Part shown: piece by piece, positions 8,514-16,677 of the stretch
How the letters are laid out: each line of letters begins with the position of its first letter
Position numbering within the stretch: position 1 is the stretch's first letter
Position numbers and translations under genes: made by a program
Assembly (NCBI RefSeq): GCF_001995215.1
Contig: NZ_MUXN01000019.1
Location: forward strand, 18,523 to 82,522
DNA: 64,000 bases
Source of the DNA: Amycolatopsis azurea DSM 43854
GTDB taxonomy: Bacteria > Actinomycetota > Actinomycetes > Mycobacteriales > Pseudonocardiaceae
Direction of reading: 5' to 3'
The notes under the pieces: generated by a model
What the model was told of the DNA's origin: nothing
The model's database searches: none
Seen by the model: only the letters and a program-made list of their open reading frames with translations

Positions 8514-9512
8514 TCAGGCGAACTTGTTCAGTGCCGCGGTCAGCTCCGTCAGCTGCGGCGTGAAGCGCTGGTACGAGAACGGCGTCTCGTTGTTCCAGGG
8601 GATCAGCTTCCCGGCCTTCACCGCCGGCAGCTGCGCCCAGGTCGGCACGCCGCCGAGCCCGTCCGGGCCGAGCGAGAGCGAACCGCCTCGGTTGTCGTAC
8701 ATGATCACGTCGGCGGGGTACTTGCCGATGTTCTCCCAGCTGATCTGCTGGTAGTAGCCGCCCTGGCTCTCGTCCGGAGCCTCCGGCGTGACGAAGTTCA
8801 GGCCCTTGCCCTGGTAGTGCTTCGAGGTCGCGAACTTCGGCGCGTTCGAGACGTAGACGGCGTCCTTCTGTGCGGACACCAGCAGGATCTTCAGCCCGGC
8901 CGCCTTCTTCGCCGCCTCGCCGAGCGCGGCGTCGGCCTTCTCGTACTCCTCTTTCGCGGCCCTGATCGCCGGAGTTTCGGTGTCGGCGCCGAGCGCCTTC
9001 GCGAGCGAGATGAACTTCTCGATCCCCTCGGGCATCGAGATGTCCTGCAGCCGGATCCCGACGCTCGGCGCGGCCTTGTCGATCTTCTCCGTCTGCGTGT
9101 CCGGGACGTACCACATCTGTTCCTTGAGGTACATCACGCTGATCAGCAGCTGCGGGTTCAGCGAGACGAACTTGTCGAAGTTGAACTCGTTCCACACGTT
9201 CCCGAGCGAGGTCACCGTGTTCAGGTCGACGCCGCCCGCCTGCGGGTCCGGCTTGCCGTCGGCGAACTTCGACGGGCCGAAGATCCCGACCGACTTCACG
9301 CCGAGGTCCCACAGCGCCGCCGCGGCGGTCACCTGCGCGACGATCCGGGTGGGCCGCTCGCCTTCGAGTTTGCGGCCGCGGTCGTCGGTGAAGGACCAGG
9401 TCGCGCCCGCTCCCTGCGTGGGCGCTTCGTCCTGATAGCCGCAGGCGGTCAGGAAGCCGGTGGCGCCGAGCGCCGCGGTGCCGGCCAGGAAGCCGCGCCG
9501 GGAGAGGTGCAT
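8514..9512 (-). CDS. Iron-siderophore ABC transporter substrate-binding lipoprotein
   Basis: The 332-residue protein begins MHLSRRGFLAGTAALGATG and continues to LTAC. This is a Tat signal (RRGFL) joined to a lipobox, so it is exported folded and lipid-anchored at C24. The mature part is a FepB/FecB-type periplasmic-binding fold: TRIVAQVTAAAALWDLGVK, SLGNVWNEFNFDKFVSLNP, and a long central helix around residues 150-195. It is divergent from two FecCD permease genes, with an iron-box-like sequence in the shared promoter region. It probably binds a ferric siderophore; which one cannot be told. Confidence 0.9.
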   Translation of the reverse strand: MHLSRRGFLAGTAALGATGFLTACGYQDEAPTQGAGATWSFTDDRGRKLEGERPTRIVAQVTAAAALWDLGVKSVGIFGPSKFADGKPDPQAGGVDLNTVTSLGNVWNEFNFDKFVSLNPQLLISVMYLKEQMWYVPDTQTEKIDKAAPSVGIRLQDISMPEGIEKFISLAKALGADTETPAIRAAKEEYEKADAALGEAAKKAAGLKILLVSAQKDAVYVSNAPKFATSKHYQGKGLNFVTPEAPDESQGGYYQQISWENIGKYPADVIMYDNRGGSLSLGPDGLGGVPTWAQLPAVKAGKLIPWNNETPFSYQRFTPQLTELTAALNKFA

Positions 9513-9548
9513 GGAGATCTTCTTTCGCCGTCGAGCCGGGTTTCGTCG

Positions 9549-9567
9549 TTAGGCTAGCCTTCGCTTA
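9549..9567. promoter_or_regulatory. Iron box (DmdR/IdeR-type operator)
   Basis: The sequence TTAGGCTAGCCTTCGCTTA resembles the actinobacterial DtxR-family consensus (TTAGGTTAGGCTAACCTAA), strongly in its first half and weakly in the second. It sits in the 66-bp gap between the divergent binding-protein and permease genes. Iron-dependent repression of both directions is inferred. Confidence 0.75.
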
Positions 9568-9578
9568 CTGTGAGGGCC

Positions 9579-10610
9579 ATGGTCCAGGTCACGGAGCGCG
9601 TCAGATCACCCAGGACCAGCGTTTCCGTGAGAACGCTGGTCCTCGTGGGGTCGCTCATCGCGCTCGTCGCGGTCGTCCTGCTTTCGATCGGCTTCGGGTC
9701 GAACCGGCTTTCGCTCGGCGAAGTGCTGCACGCCCTCTTCGCCTACGACGGCGGCTACAACGACGTCGTCGTCCGCGACGACCGCCTGCCGCGCACGGTG
9801 CTCGGTGTCCTGGTCGGGATGGCGCTGGGCCTGGCGGGCGCGCTGATGCAGGCGATCACCCGCAACCCGGTCGCCGAACCCGGCCTGCTCGGCATCAACC
9901 ACGGCGCCGCCGTCGCGATCGTGCTCGGCTCCGCGGTGTTCTCGGTGACTTCGCCCGGCCAGTACGTCTGGTTCGCTTTCGGCGGGGCTCTCGTGGGAAC
10001 CGCGCTGGTCTCGGTGATCGGCGGGACACGCGGCGCGACGAGCCCGCTGCGGCTGGTGCTGGCCGGGGTCGCGATCCAGGCGGTGTTCATCGGGATCAAC
10101 CAGGCGATGCAGATGATCAACACGCACAACCTGCAGGCCATGCGGTTCTGGCTGGTCGGTTCGCTGGTGAACCGGGACCTGGGCCAGCTGTCGGTGCTGC
10201 TGCCGTTCTTCGTGGCGGGCGTGGTGATCGCGGTCGTGCTGGCCCGCGCGCTGAACGCGCTGGCACTGGGTGAGGACACCGCCCGGGGGCTCGGCGCGAA
10301 TCCGGCGCTAGTCCGCGTCGCCGGGATGGTCGCCGTCGGGCTGCTGTCGGCGGCGGCGACCGCGGCCTGCGGGCCGATCGCCTTCGTCGGCCTGATGATC
10401 CCGCACGTCGTCCGGTCGCTGGTCGGTCAGGACGAGCGCTGGGTGATGCTGCTTTCGGCGCTGCTCGGACCGGTGCTGCTGCTCGGCTGCGACGTCCTCG
10501 GCCGGGTGGCCGCTTCGCCTGCCGAGATCCAGGTGGGTGTGATGACCGAGGTCGTCGGCGGGATCGCGTTCGTGATCGTGGCCCGCCGTCTGAAGGCGGT
10601 GCGCCGATGA
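9579..10610 (+). CDS. Iron-siderophore ABC permease (FecCD family), first subunit
   Basis: The 343-residue protein is highly hydrophobic with about nine membrane segments. It has family blocks LPRTVLGVLVGMALGLAGAL, MQAITRNPVAEPGLLGINHG, and CGPIAFVGLMIPHVVR. It should form the transmembrane channel with the next gene. ATG at 9579 has a GAGG site 4-5 nt upstream and gives MVQVTERV; an in-frame GTG at 9570 is the alternative. The 3' end overlaps the next start by 4 bp (ATGA). Confidence 0.9.
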   Translation: MVQVTERVRSPRTSVSVRTLVLVGSLIALVAVVLLSIGFGSNRLSLGEVLHALFAYDGGYNDVVVRDDRLPRTVLGVLVGMALGLAGALMQAITRNPVAEPGLLGINHGAAVAIVLGSAVFSVTSPGQYVWFAFGGALVGTALVSVIGGTRGATSPLRLVLAGVAIQAVFIGINQAMQMINTHNLQAMRFWLVGSLVNRDLGQLSVLLPFFVAGVVIAVVLARALNALALGEDTARGLGANPALVRVAGMVAVGLLSAAATAACGPIAFVGLMIPHVVRSLVGQDERWVMLLSALLGPVLLLGCDVLGRVAASPAEIQVGVMTEVVGGIAFVIVARRLKAVRR

Positions 10611-11611
10611 CCGCGTACGTCCGCCGAGAGTCCGGTTTGGACAGGCGATCGCTGATCGTCGTCGCCGCGCTGGCCCTGGTGACGCTGGCCCTCGTCGTGC
10701 TTTCGGTCGGCACGGGCGACTACGAGATGAGTCCCGGCGAAGTGCTCACGACGCTGGCCGGTTCGGGTACGAAGGCGCAGTACCTGGTCGTCATGGGACG
10801 GCTGCCGCGGGTGCTGGTCGCGATCCTCGTCGGCGCCGCGCTGGCACTGGCGGGGACGATCTTCCAGACGATCACCCGCAATCCGCTGGGCAGCCCGGAC
10901 GTCATCGGGTTCACCACGGGTTCGGCGACCGGCGGCATCGTGACGCTGCTGTTCTTCGGCTCCGGCCCAGGCCTGGTCTCGCTCGGCGCGCTGGCGGGCG
11001 GGCTGCTGACCGCGCTGCTCGTGATGGCGCTGTGCGCGCCACACGGTCTGCTGAGTTCGCGGCTGGTGCTGATCGGGATCGCGGTCAGCGCGGTGCTGGT
11101 CGGCGTGAACTCGTACCTGCTGGTCAAGGCGAACCTCGAAGCGGCCGCGCAGGCGGTCGGCTGGCTGGTCGGCGACTTTTCGGGTCGCGATTGGACCTAT
11201 TTCGTGCCCCTGTCCGTCGCGATGGCGGTCTTCGTGCCGATCGTGTTCGCGAACGGCCGCGCGCTGCGCATGCTGGAGATGGGCGACGACACCGCGACCG
11301 GCATCGGCGTCGACGTCCCCCGCGTGCGGCTCACCCTGGTGCTGGTCGCCGTCGGGCTGGTCGCCGCCGCCACCGCGACGACCGGGCCGCTCCCGTTCAT
11401 CGCCCTCGCCGCGCCGCAGCTGGCCCGCCGGATGACACGCCTGCCGGGACCCAACCTGGTGGCGTCGGCCTTCGTCGGGGCGACCCTGGTCGTCGCGGCC
11501 GACTACCTCGGCCAGCGCCTGCTGGAGTCTTCGCTGCTTCCGGCAGGTGTCGTCGCGGCGGCCCTCGGCGGCGTGTACCTGCTCTGGCTGTTGCTGCGGC
11601 GACGGGCTTAG
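10607..11611 (+). CDS. Iron-siderophore ABC permease (FecCD family), second subunit
   Basis: The 334-residue protein is a paralogue of its upstream neighbour: LPRVLVAILVGAALALAGTI, QTITRNPLGSPDVIGFTTG, and TGPLPFIALAAPQLARRM. The start overlaps the preceding stop, so the two subunits are coupled. No ATP-binding protein gene follows. The next gene is convergent, with only 4 bp of overlap, so the ATPase must be supplied from elsewhere in the genome. Confidence 0.9.
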   Translation: MTAYVRRESGLDRRSLIVVAALALVTLALVVLSVGTGDYEMSPGEVLTTLAGSGTKAQYLVVMGRLPRVLVAILVGAALALAGTIFQTITRNPLGSPDVIGFTTGSATGGIVTLLFFGSGPGLVSLGALAGGLLTALLVMALCAPHGLLSSRLVLIGIAVSAVLVGVNSYLLVKANLEAAAQAVGWLVGDFSGRDWTYFVPLSVAMAVFVPIVFANGRALRMLEMGDDTATGIGVDVPRVRLTLVLVAVGLVAAATATTGPLPFIALAAPQLARRMTRLPGPNLVASAFVGATLVVAADYLGQRLLESSLLPAGVVAAALGGVYLLWLLLRRRA

Positions 11612-12450
11612 GTCAGCCGGGTCAGCTGCACCGAGACGTCCAAAGTGGACTGACCGCCGCCGGTGAAGATCCCCTTGAGCGGCGGCACGTCGGCGTAGTC
11701 GCGGCCGTAGGCGACCCAGACGTGCCGCGGTCCGACCGGGATCGCGTTCGTCGGGTCGTAGGCCCACCAGCCGCCGGTCCAGACGTCGACCCAGGCGTGA
11801 CTTTCGCCCTCGACCGTCTCGCCGAGCTTCGCCTCCGGTTTCGTGTGCAGGTAGCCGGAGACGTACCTCGCCGGGACGCCGATCGCGCGCAGCATCACCA
11901 GTGTCACATGCGCGAAGTCCTGGCAAACCCCTTCGCGTGCCTGCCAGGCGTCGGTCGCCGTGCTGTGCACACCGGTGGTTCCCGGCTGGTACTTGAGCTG
12001 CTGGTTGACCCATTCGCAGACGGCGAGCACGGCCTCCGCCGGGTCGAGTCCCTTCCGCAGTTCGCGTGCGACCTTCGACAGCTCGGGATCGCGCGGCGTG
12101 TACGCCGTCGGCGTCAGGTACTCGGTGCGGTGGTCGACCACGGTGTCGCCGCGAAGGTCCTTCCACGACGCCGAACGGATCGGCTCGCCTTCGTCGGCGG
12201 TCTCGACCACCGACGTCGCGAGCACGGTGAACTCGGTGTGCGGCGCGTGAAGGTCGAACGAGGTCACGACGGTGCCCCAGTAGTCCGTGTAGCGATAGGC
12301 ACGGGTCGCGGGGGTCGTCTCGACGCGGTTCACGACCGTGGTCTGCCGCCGATCCGAACGCGGGGTCAGCCGCGCCTCGTTGTACGACTGCGTGGCCGGC
12401 GTCGCGTACCGGTATCCGGTCCGGTGGGCCACCCGAAGCTGCCAGGTCAC
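11608..12450 (-). CDS. Transglutaminase-like cysteine protein (ATP-grasp/alpha-E operon)
   Basis: The 280-residue protein has an N-terminal beta domain (WQLRVAHRTGYRY) and a transglutaminase-fold domain. The catalytic triad is visible: Cys in AREGVCQDFAH, His in ESHAWVDVW and Asp in WAYDPTNAI. Proteins of this type hydrolyse or transfer peptide/isopeptide bonds and occur beside alpha-E and circularly permuted ATP-grasp proteins. GTG at 12450 is chosen; it overlaps the alpha-E stop by 4 bp (GTGA). No signal peptide is visible. The predicted role, maturing or cutting a peptide made by the ATP-grasp partner, is known only by family inference. Confidence 0.88.
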   Translation of the reverse strand: MTWQLRVAHRTGYRYATPATQSYNEARLTPRSDRRQTTVVNRVETTPATRAYRYTDYWGTVVTSFDLHAPHTEFTVLATSVVETADEGEPIRSASWKDLRGDTVVDHRTEYLTPTAYTPRDPELSKVARELRKGLDPAEAVLAVCEWVNQQLKYQPGTTGVHSTATDAWQAREGVCQDFAHVTLVMLRAIGVPARYVSGYLHTKPEAKLGETVEGESHAWVDVWTGGWWAYDPTNAIPVGPRHVWVAYGRDYADVPPLKGIFTGGGQSTLDVSVQLTRLT

Positions 12451-13394
12451 AGCGAAACCTCCGCACCGCTCCAGGCCACCCACGGCGACGAATGGAAGTA
12501 CTGCACCGAAACCGCGTCGCCGATGTCCTTGATCGACGTCTGCAGGGTGACGAGCCGTTTCGGCAGGTCCTCCAGCAGATCCGACTGCCGCAGGAACTCC
12601 AGTTCGCTGCGGGCGCGGCCGAGCTGCCGCAGCGCCTCGGACTTCTCGTTGGCCCGCGAGTTGACGCCGGGGTCCAGCCGCTCCAGGCATTCCTCGGCCT
12701 GCCGCAGCGCGTGGAACACCGAACGCGGGAAGAGCGTGTCCCGCATCAGGAACTGCACGACCCGGGCCGCGTCGAGTGCGCCACGATAAGTCCGCAGGTA
12801 GGTGTCCTGCGCGCCCGCCGAGCGGAGCACGGTGATCCAGCCGGGTGAGGACGCGCTGTCCTGGACCCGCGAAAGCAGCAGCCGCACCACCATGTCCGCG
12901 CGTTCGACCGAGCGGCCGAGCACCATGAACAGCCAGCCGTCGTCGCGGCTCATCGTCGAATCCGCGAGCCCGGCGAACATCGCCGCGCGCTCCTCGACGA
13001 AGGAAAGGAAGGCGTGCGGCCCGGCGCGGCGCGCGTACCGCTGCCTGTCCGGTACCGCGTTCCAGGTCGCGTTCAGGCATTCCCACAGCTCGGTCGAGAC
13101 GACCTCGCGGGCGCCGCGCGTGTTCTCGCGGGCGGAGTTGATCGAGCCGACGATCGACGCCGGGTTGTCCTTGGCGTAGGCGACCAGTTCGGTCAGTTTC
13201 CACACGTCGAGGGAGTCCATGCCCTCCGGGCTGATGCCGAGGACGGCGAGCAGCTGGCGGCTCGCGTGGTCCGGGTCGACGCTCGCGTCTTCGAGCAGCT
13301 GGTGCACGGAGACGTTGAGGATCCGGGAGGTGTCGTCGGCGCGTTCGACGTATCGGCCGATCCAGTAGAGCGATTCCGCGTTGCGGGCGAGCAC
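12447..13394 (-). CDS. Alpha-E domain protein
   Basis: The 315-residue, mostly helical protein begins VLARNAESLYWIGRYVERADDTSRILNV, the hallmark start of the alpha-E family. A second internal YWIGR-like block (LFMVLGRSVERADMVVRLLL) reflects its repeated helical units. Its biochemical role is unproven; it always travels with the ATP-grasp and transglutaminase proteins found on either side here. GTG at 13394 has a GGGAGG ribosome site 5 nt upstream. Confidence 0.88.
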   Translation of the reverse strand: MLARNAESLYWIGRYVERADDTSRILNVSVHQLLEDASVDPDHASRQLLAVLGISPEGMDSLDVWKLTELVAYAKDNPASIVGSINSARENTRGAREVVSTELWECLNATWNAVPDRQRYARRAGPHAFLSFVEERAAMFAGLADSTMSRDDGWLFMVLGRSVERADMVVRLLLSRVQDSASSPGWITVLRSAGAQDTYLRTYRGALDAARVVQFLMRDTLFPRSVFHALRQAEECLERLDPGVNSRANEKSEALRQLGRARSELEFLRQSDLLEDLPKRLVTLQTSIKDIGDAVSVQYFHSSPWVAWSGAEVSL

Positions 13395-13405
13395 ATCAAC
13401 CTCCC

Positions 13406-15082
13406 TTAGGCCTGTTGCTGCTGCTGTTGCTGGGTGGTGGTCAGCTCGGGGCCCTGTTCGGCGATCAGACCGTCCACATGGGACAGTGCGCCGAGCGCGG
13501 GCCGCTCCAGTTCCCGTTCCGCCGTCGAGGATCGCGGCGCCAGCACCCACGTGTCCTTCGAACCGCCGCCCTGCGACGAGTTGACCACCAGGCTGCCTTC
13601 CGGCAGCGCGACCCTGGTCAGCCCGCCCGGTAGGACGAAGATCTCCTTGCCGTCGTTGACCGCGAACGGCCTCAGATCGACGTGGCGCGGCGCGAGCCTT
13701 TCGTCCACTTTGGACGGAACGGTGGACAGCTGGACGACGGGCTGGGCGATCCAGCCGCGTTTGTTCGCCCGGACCTTCCGCTTCAACGCGGTCAGCTCGG
13801 CCGGTGTCGCTTCGGGCCCGAACACGATGCCGTAGCCGCCGGAGCCCTCGACCGGCTTGATCACCAGCTCGTCCATGTGCTGCATGACGTGGTCGAACTC
13901 GTCCGGCAGCCAGCACCGGAAGGTGTCCACGTTGGGCAGCAGCGGCTTCTCGTTGAGGTAGTACTTCACCATCTCGGGCACGTAGGTGTAGACGAGCTTG
14001 TCGTCGCCGACCCCGTTGCCGACCGCGTTCGCGATCACCACGTTGCCCGCCCGGGCCGCGTTGAGGACCCCGGCGACACCGAGCACGGAGTCCGGCCGGT
14101 AGTGCACCGGATCGAGGAACTCGTCGTCGATGCGCCGGTAGATGACGTCGACCTGCTGTTCCCCCTCCGTGGTGCGCAGGTAGACGACGTTGTCCCGGCA
14201 GAACATGTCGCGGCCTTCGACCAGCTCGACGCCCATCAGCCGGGCCAGCAGCGAATGCTCGAAGTACGCGGAGTTGTGCACGCCGGGCGTGAGCACGACG
14301 ACCATCGGGTCGGCGACGTTCGCCGCGGCCGCCGCCCGCAGCGCGCGCAGCAGATGCGAGGCGTAGTCGCCGACCGGGCGCACCCGGTGCTGAGCGAACA
14401 GGTCCGGGAACACGCGCGCCATCGTGCGCCGGTTCTCCATCACGTACGAGACACCCGACGGGTTGCGGAGGTTGTCCTCCAGTACCCGGAAAGTCCCCTC
14501 TTCGTCGCGCACCAGGTCCACACCGGACACGTGGATGCGGACGCCGTTGGGCGGGTTGATCCCGAACGCCTCGCGCTGGAAATGCTCACACGAGGTGATC
14601 AGCCGTCGCGGGAGAACGCCCTCTCGCAAGATCTGCCGGTCGCCGTACGCGTCGGCGAGGAAGGCTTCGAGCGCACGGACCCGTTGCGCCACACCGCGTT
14701 CGAGTTTGCTCCATTCGGACGAAGTGATCACCCGCGGCACGAGGTCGAGCGGAAAGGGACGTTCCTGGCCGGACAGTGAGAAGGTGATGCCCTGATCCAC
14801 CATCGCCCGGTCGATTGCCGCTGAACGGGACGTGAGGTCCGTCGAGGTCAGCGCGGAGATCGACTCGTAGAGCGCCCGGTACGGCTGGCGGACCGTGCCG
14901 TCGGCGGTGAACATCTCGTCGTACGCCCCCGCGTGCGGCCTGGACGGCGAAAGATAGCCGTCGAACTGCGCTCCAGGTTTTGACGCCCGGGGTTTCGCCG
15001 CCCGCCTCGCCGAAGTGGTCGCGCGAGGGCGGCGGCCCGCAGGTGGGAGGCGCGGCGCCGAGTTGTTGTTCATGGAGGTCAT
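13406..15082 (-). CDS. Circularly permuted ATP-grasp protein
   Basis: The 558-residue protein is of the family that pairs with alpha-E. After a basic, low-complexity N-terminus (about 40 residues) come YDEMFTADGTVRQPY, the helical insert with AIDRAMVDQGITF, RVLEDNLRNPSGVSYVMENR, VVLTPGVHNSAYFEHSLLAR, and the ATP-grasp part ELVIKPVEGSGGYGIVFGP. These are expected to activate a carboxylate with ATP and form an amide or peptide bond; the substrate is unknown. The C-terminus ends in TTTQQQQQQQQA, an eight-glutamine tail encoded by CAG/CAA repeats that is unlikely to be catalytic. It is the first gene of a tight three-gene operon. ATG at 15082 is used, with no strong ribosome site. Confidence 0.88.
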   Translation of the reverse strand: MTSMNNNSAPRLPPAGRRPRATTSARRAAKPRASKPGAQFDGYLSPSRPHAGAYDEMFTADGTVRQPYRALYESISALTSTDLTSRSAAIDRAMVDQGITFSLSGQERPFPLDLVPRVITSSEWSKLERGVAQRVRALEAFLADAYGDRQILREGVLPRRLITSCEHFQREAFGINPPNGVRIHVSGVDLVRDEEGTFRVLEDNLRNPSGVSYVMENRRTMARVFPDLFAQHRVRPVGDYASHLLRALRAAAAANVADPMVVVLTPGVHNSAYFEHSLLARLMGVELVEGRDMFCRDNVVYLRTTEGEQQVDVIYRRIDDEFLDPVHYRPDSVLGVAGVLNAARAGNVVIANAVGNGVGDDKLVYTYVPEMVKYYLNEKPLLPNVDTFRCWLPDEFDHVMQHMDELVIKPVEGSGGYGIVFGPEATPAELTALKRKVRANKRGWIAQPVVQLSTVPSKVDERLAPRHVDLRPFAVNDGKEIFVLPGGLTRVALPEGSLVVNSSQGGGSKDTWVLAPRSSTAERELERPALGALSHVDGLIAEQGPELTTTQQQQQQQA

Positions 15083-15232
15083 CGTGACCCATGAACCCCG
15101 TCCGGCGCGAGGTGCCGGGGTCGGCTTGGTGGAATGATCAACCTGATGCTAGCCTCCCCGGGCGTATTCAAACCTGACTGGGGAAGGTTGGATTCTGTTT
15201 GGCGTTTCGCCATGTGTAAAACTCGTGCGTTA

Positions 15233-15249
15233 TCTGCTTGATAAGCAGA
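15233..15249. promoter_or_regulatory. Palindrome in the leader of the small secreted protein gene
   Basis: Seven-base arms tctgctt and aagcaga flank the 3-bp centre gat, 33 bp upstream of the GTG at 15282, inside an A/T-rich patch (about 15170-15290) that stands out from the surrounding DNA. It could be an operator or a leader hairpin. Confidence 0.35.
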
Positions 15250-15281
15250 CTCTGAATTTTCATGCAATTTCAAGGGGAATT

Positions 15282-15569
15282 GTGAAGAATCTTGTGAAGG
15301 CGTTCGTCGTGGCCGGTGCCGCGGTGGCGGCGTTGGCTGTTCCGGGTGTCGCGATGGCTGCTCAGGATGGTGCGGCGGCGCCGTCGACCAGTGTCGGCGT
15401 AGCGGACGTCAACAGTCGTTGGTGCGGCCATAACTATAATAGCTGTGTCAGTGAGCGGAGCAACTTCGCCCGCTATTACAAAGTCGGGCCGCTCCAGTAC
15501 TTTCCTGTTGACCCCAGCTGTGCGGGTATCTGCTACAACGGCTACAAGTTCGATTACTGGAACAAGTAA
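15282..15569 (+). CDS. Small secreted cysteine-rich protein
   Basis: The 95-residue pre-protein has a Sec signal peptide (VKNLVKAFVVAGAAVAALAV, cleavage after GVAMAA). The mature part is about 68 residues and has four cysteines, in SRWCGHNYNSCVSE and DPSCAGICYNGYKFDYW, enough for two disulfides. Aromatic residues are frequent (YYKVGPLQYF, YKFDYWNK). I do not recognise a family; a peptide inhibitor, small toxin-like or lectin-like exoprotein are all possible. GTG at 15282 has AAGGGGA just upstream; a frame extending to 15225 would bury the signal peptide. A tidy stem-loop follows the stop. The upstream DNA is A/T-rich compared with its neighbours. Confidence 0.75.
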   Translation: MKNLVKAFVVAGAAVAALAVPGVAMAAQDGAAAPSTSVGVADVNSRWCGHNYNSCVSERSNFARYYKVGPLQYFPVDPSCAGICYNGYKFDYWNK

Positions 15570-15577
15570 TAAGGCGG

Positions 15578-15603
15578 CGGTGGGGCGCTTCGGCGCCCCA
15601 CCG
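15578..15603 (+). terminator. Intrinsic-type terminator after the small secreted protein gene
   Basis: Eleven-base arms cggtggggcgc and gcgccccaccg surround a TTCG tetraloop and are followed by tgtttc. It starts 8 bp after the TAA at 15567-15569. Confidence 0.85.
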
Positions 15604-15785
15604 TGTTTCACGTGCCGGGCCAGTTGAACCCCTGCCGGGACCCCGCCGGACCGAGGTCGGCTCGATCCCGTCGTCGGGACGATCTTCGCTGGAAACAGCG
15701 CTGTAACGTCTCGGTGCTGTGCTTGCCGCCGGATGAGTGGCAATATGCGTGCTCTCGACACATGGGAACTACAAGGAGTGACGAC

Positions 15786-16607
15786 GTGGCCCGATTCAAA
15801 GCGCTCGCCCTGATCCCGGCGCTCGCCCTAGCCGCGGGTGCGCTGTCCGCTTGCGGTGAGGAAGGTGGGCAGGGCACCGCGGCCGGTGGCGTCCAGCTCG
15901 TCGCTTCCGGCAAGCTCACCACCTGCACGCACCTGCCCTACCAGCCGTTCCAGGTCAAGCAGGGTGACAAGATCGTCGGCTTCGACGTCGACCTGGTCGA
16001 CCTCGTGGCGAAGAAGCTGGGTGTCGAGCAGAGCATCGTCGACATCGCCTTCGAGAACATCGAGTCCGGCGAGGCGATGAACACCGGTCAGTGCGACCTC
16101 GCCGCCGCCGGGATGACGATCAATGACAAGCGCAAGGCGAAGTTCGCCTTCTCCGACCCGTACTTCGAGGCGTCGCAGGCGCTGCTGGTCAAGACCGGTT
16201 CGCCGATCAAGGACCTGAGCAACGTCGCCGGCAAGAAGATCGGTGTCCAGTCGGCCACCACCGGTGCCGACTACGCCAAGGAAAAGGCCGCCGGCGCCGA
16301 GATCGTCACCTTCGACGACCTCGCGCTGCTGGAGCAGGCGGTCAAGAGCGGCCAGATCGACGCGGGCGTCAACGACAACGGCGTGCTCTACGACTTCGTG
16401 AAGACGAACCCCGACACCACCGTCGTGACGGAGTTCAAGACGAACGAGTTCTACGGAATCGGCATGAAGACGGGCAACACCGCCCTCCTCACCCAGGTCA
16501 ACGAGGTCCTCAAGGCCTCGGTCACCGACGGCTCGTACGCGCAGATCTACCAGAAGTGGTTCGGCAAGGCGCCGACCTGGCAGCCGGGCAGCCCGGCCGC
16601 CGGTTGA
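15786..16607 (+). CDS. Polar amino-acid ABC transporter substrate-binding lipoprotein
   Basis: The 273-residue protein has a lipoprotein signal ending in LSAC and a type-II periplasmic binding fold of the SBP_bac_3 group. It shows LTTCTHLPYQPFQVKQG, IVGFDVDLVDLVAKKLG, CDLAAAGMTINDKRKAKFAF, and NEFYGIGMKTGN. It should bind a polar amino acid outside the membrane and deliver it to the downstream permease. GTG at 15786 has AAGGAG 7 nt upstream. A G/C-rich hairpin 14 bp after the stop separates it from the permease gene. Confidence 0.92.
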   Translation: MARFKALALIPALALAAGALSACGEEGGQGTAAGGVQLVASGKLTTCTHLPYQPFQVKQGDKIVGFDVDLVDLVAKKLGVEQSIVDIAFENIESGEAMNTGQCDLAAAGMTINDKRKAKFAFSDPYFEASQALLVKTGSPIKDLSNVAGKKIGVQSATTGADYAKEKAAGAEIVTFDDLALLEQAVKSGQIDAGVNDNGVLYDFVKTNPDTTVVTEFKTNEFYGIGMKTGNTALLTQVNEVLKASVTDGSYAQIYQKWFGKAPTWQPGSPAAG

Positions 16608-16620
16608 TAATCCGTCCTCT

Positions 16621-16647
16621 GTGGCCGGTGCCCAGTGCACCGGCCAC
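16621..16647 (+). terminator. Intra-operon hairpin between binding protein and permease genes
   Basis: Ten-base perfect arms gtggccggtg and caccggccac enclose a 7-nt loop, between the binding-protein stop (16607) and the permease start (16678). There is no U run. It probably protects or partly terminates the upstream message so that the binding protein is made in excess. Confidence 0.6.
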
Positions 16648-16677
16648 AGGCTTGTCACCACCTGTTTGAGGAGTGAA

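Noticed and set aside
13406..13432. Simple CAG/CAA tract as a phase-variation switch
   Set aside because: The unit is three bases, so length changes would not shift the frame; only the Gln tail would vary.
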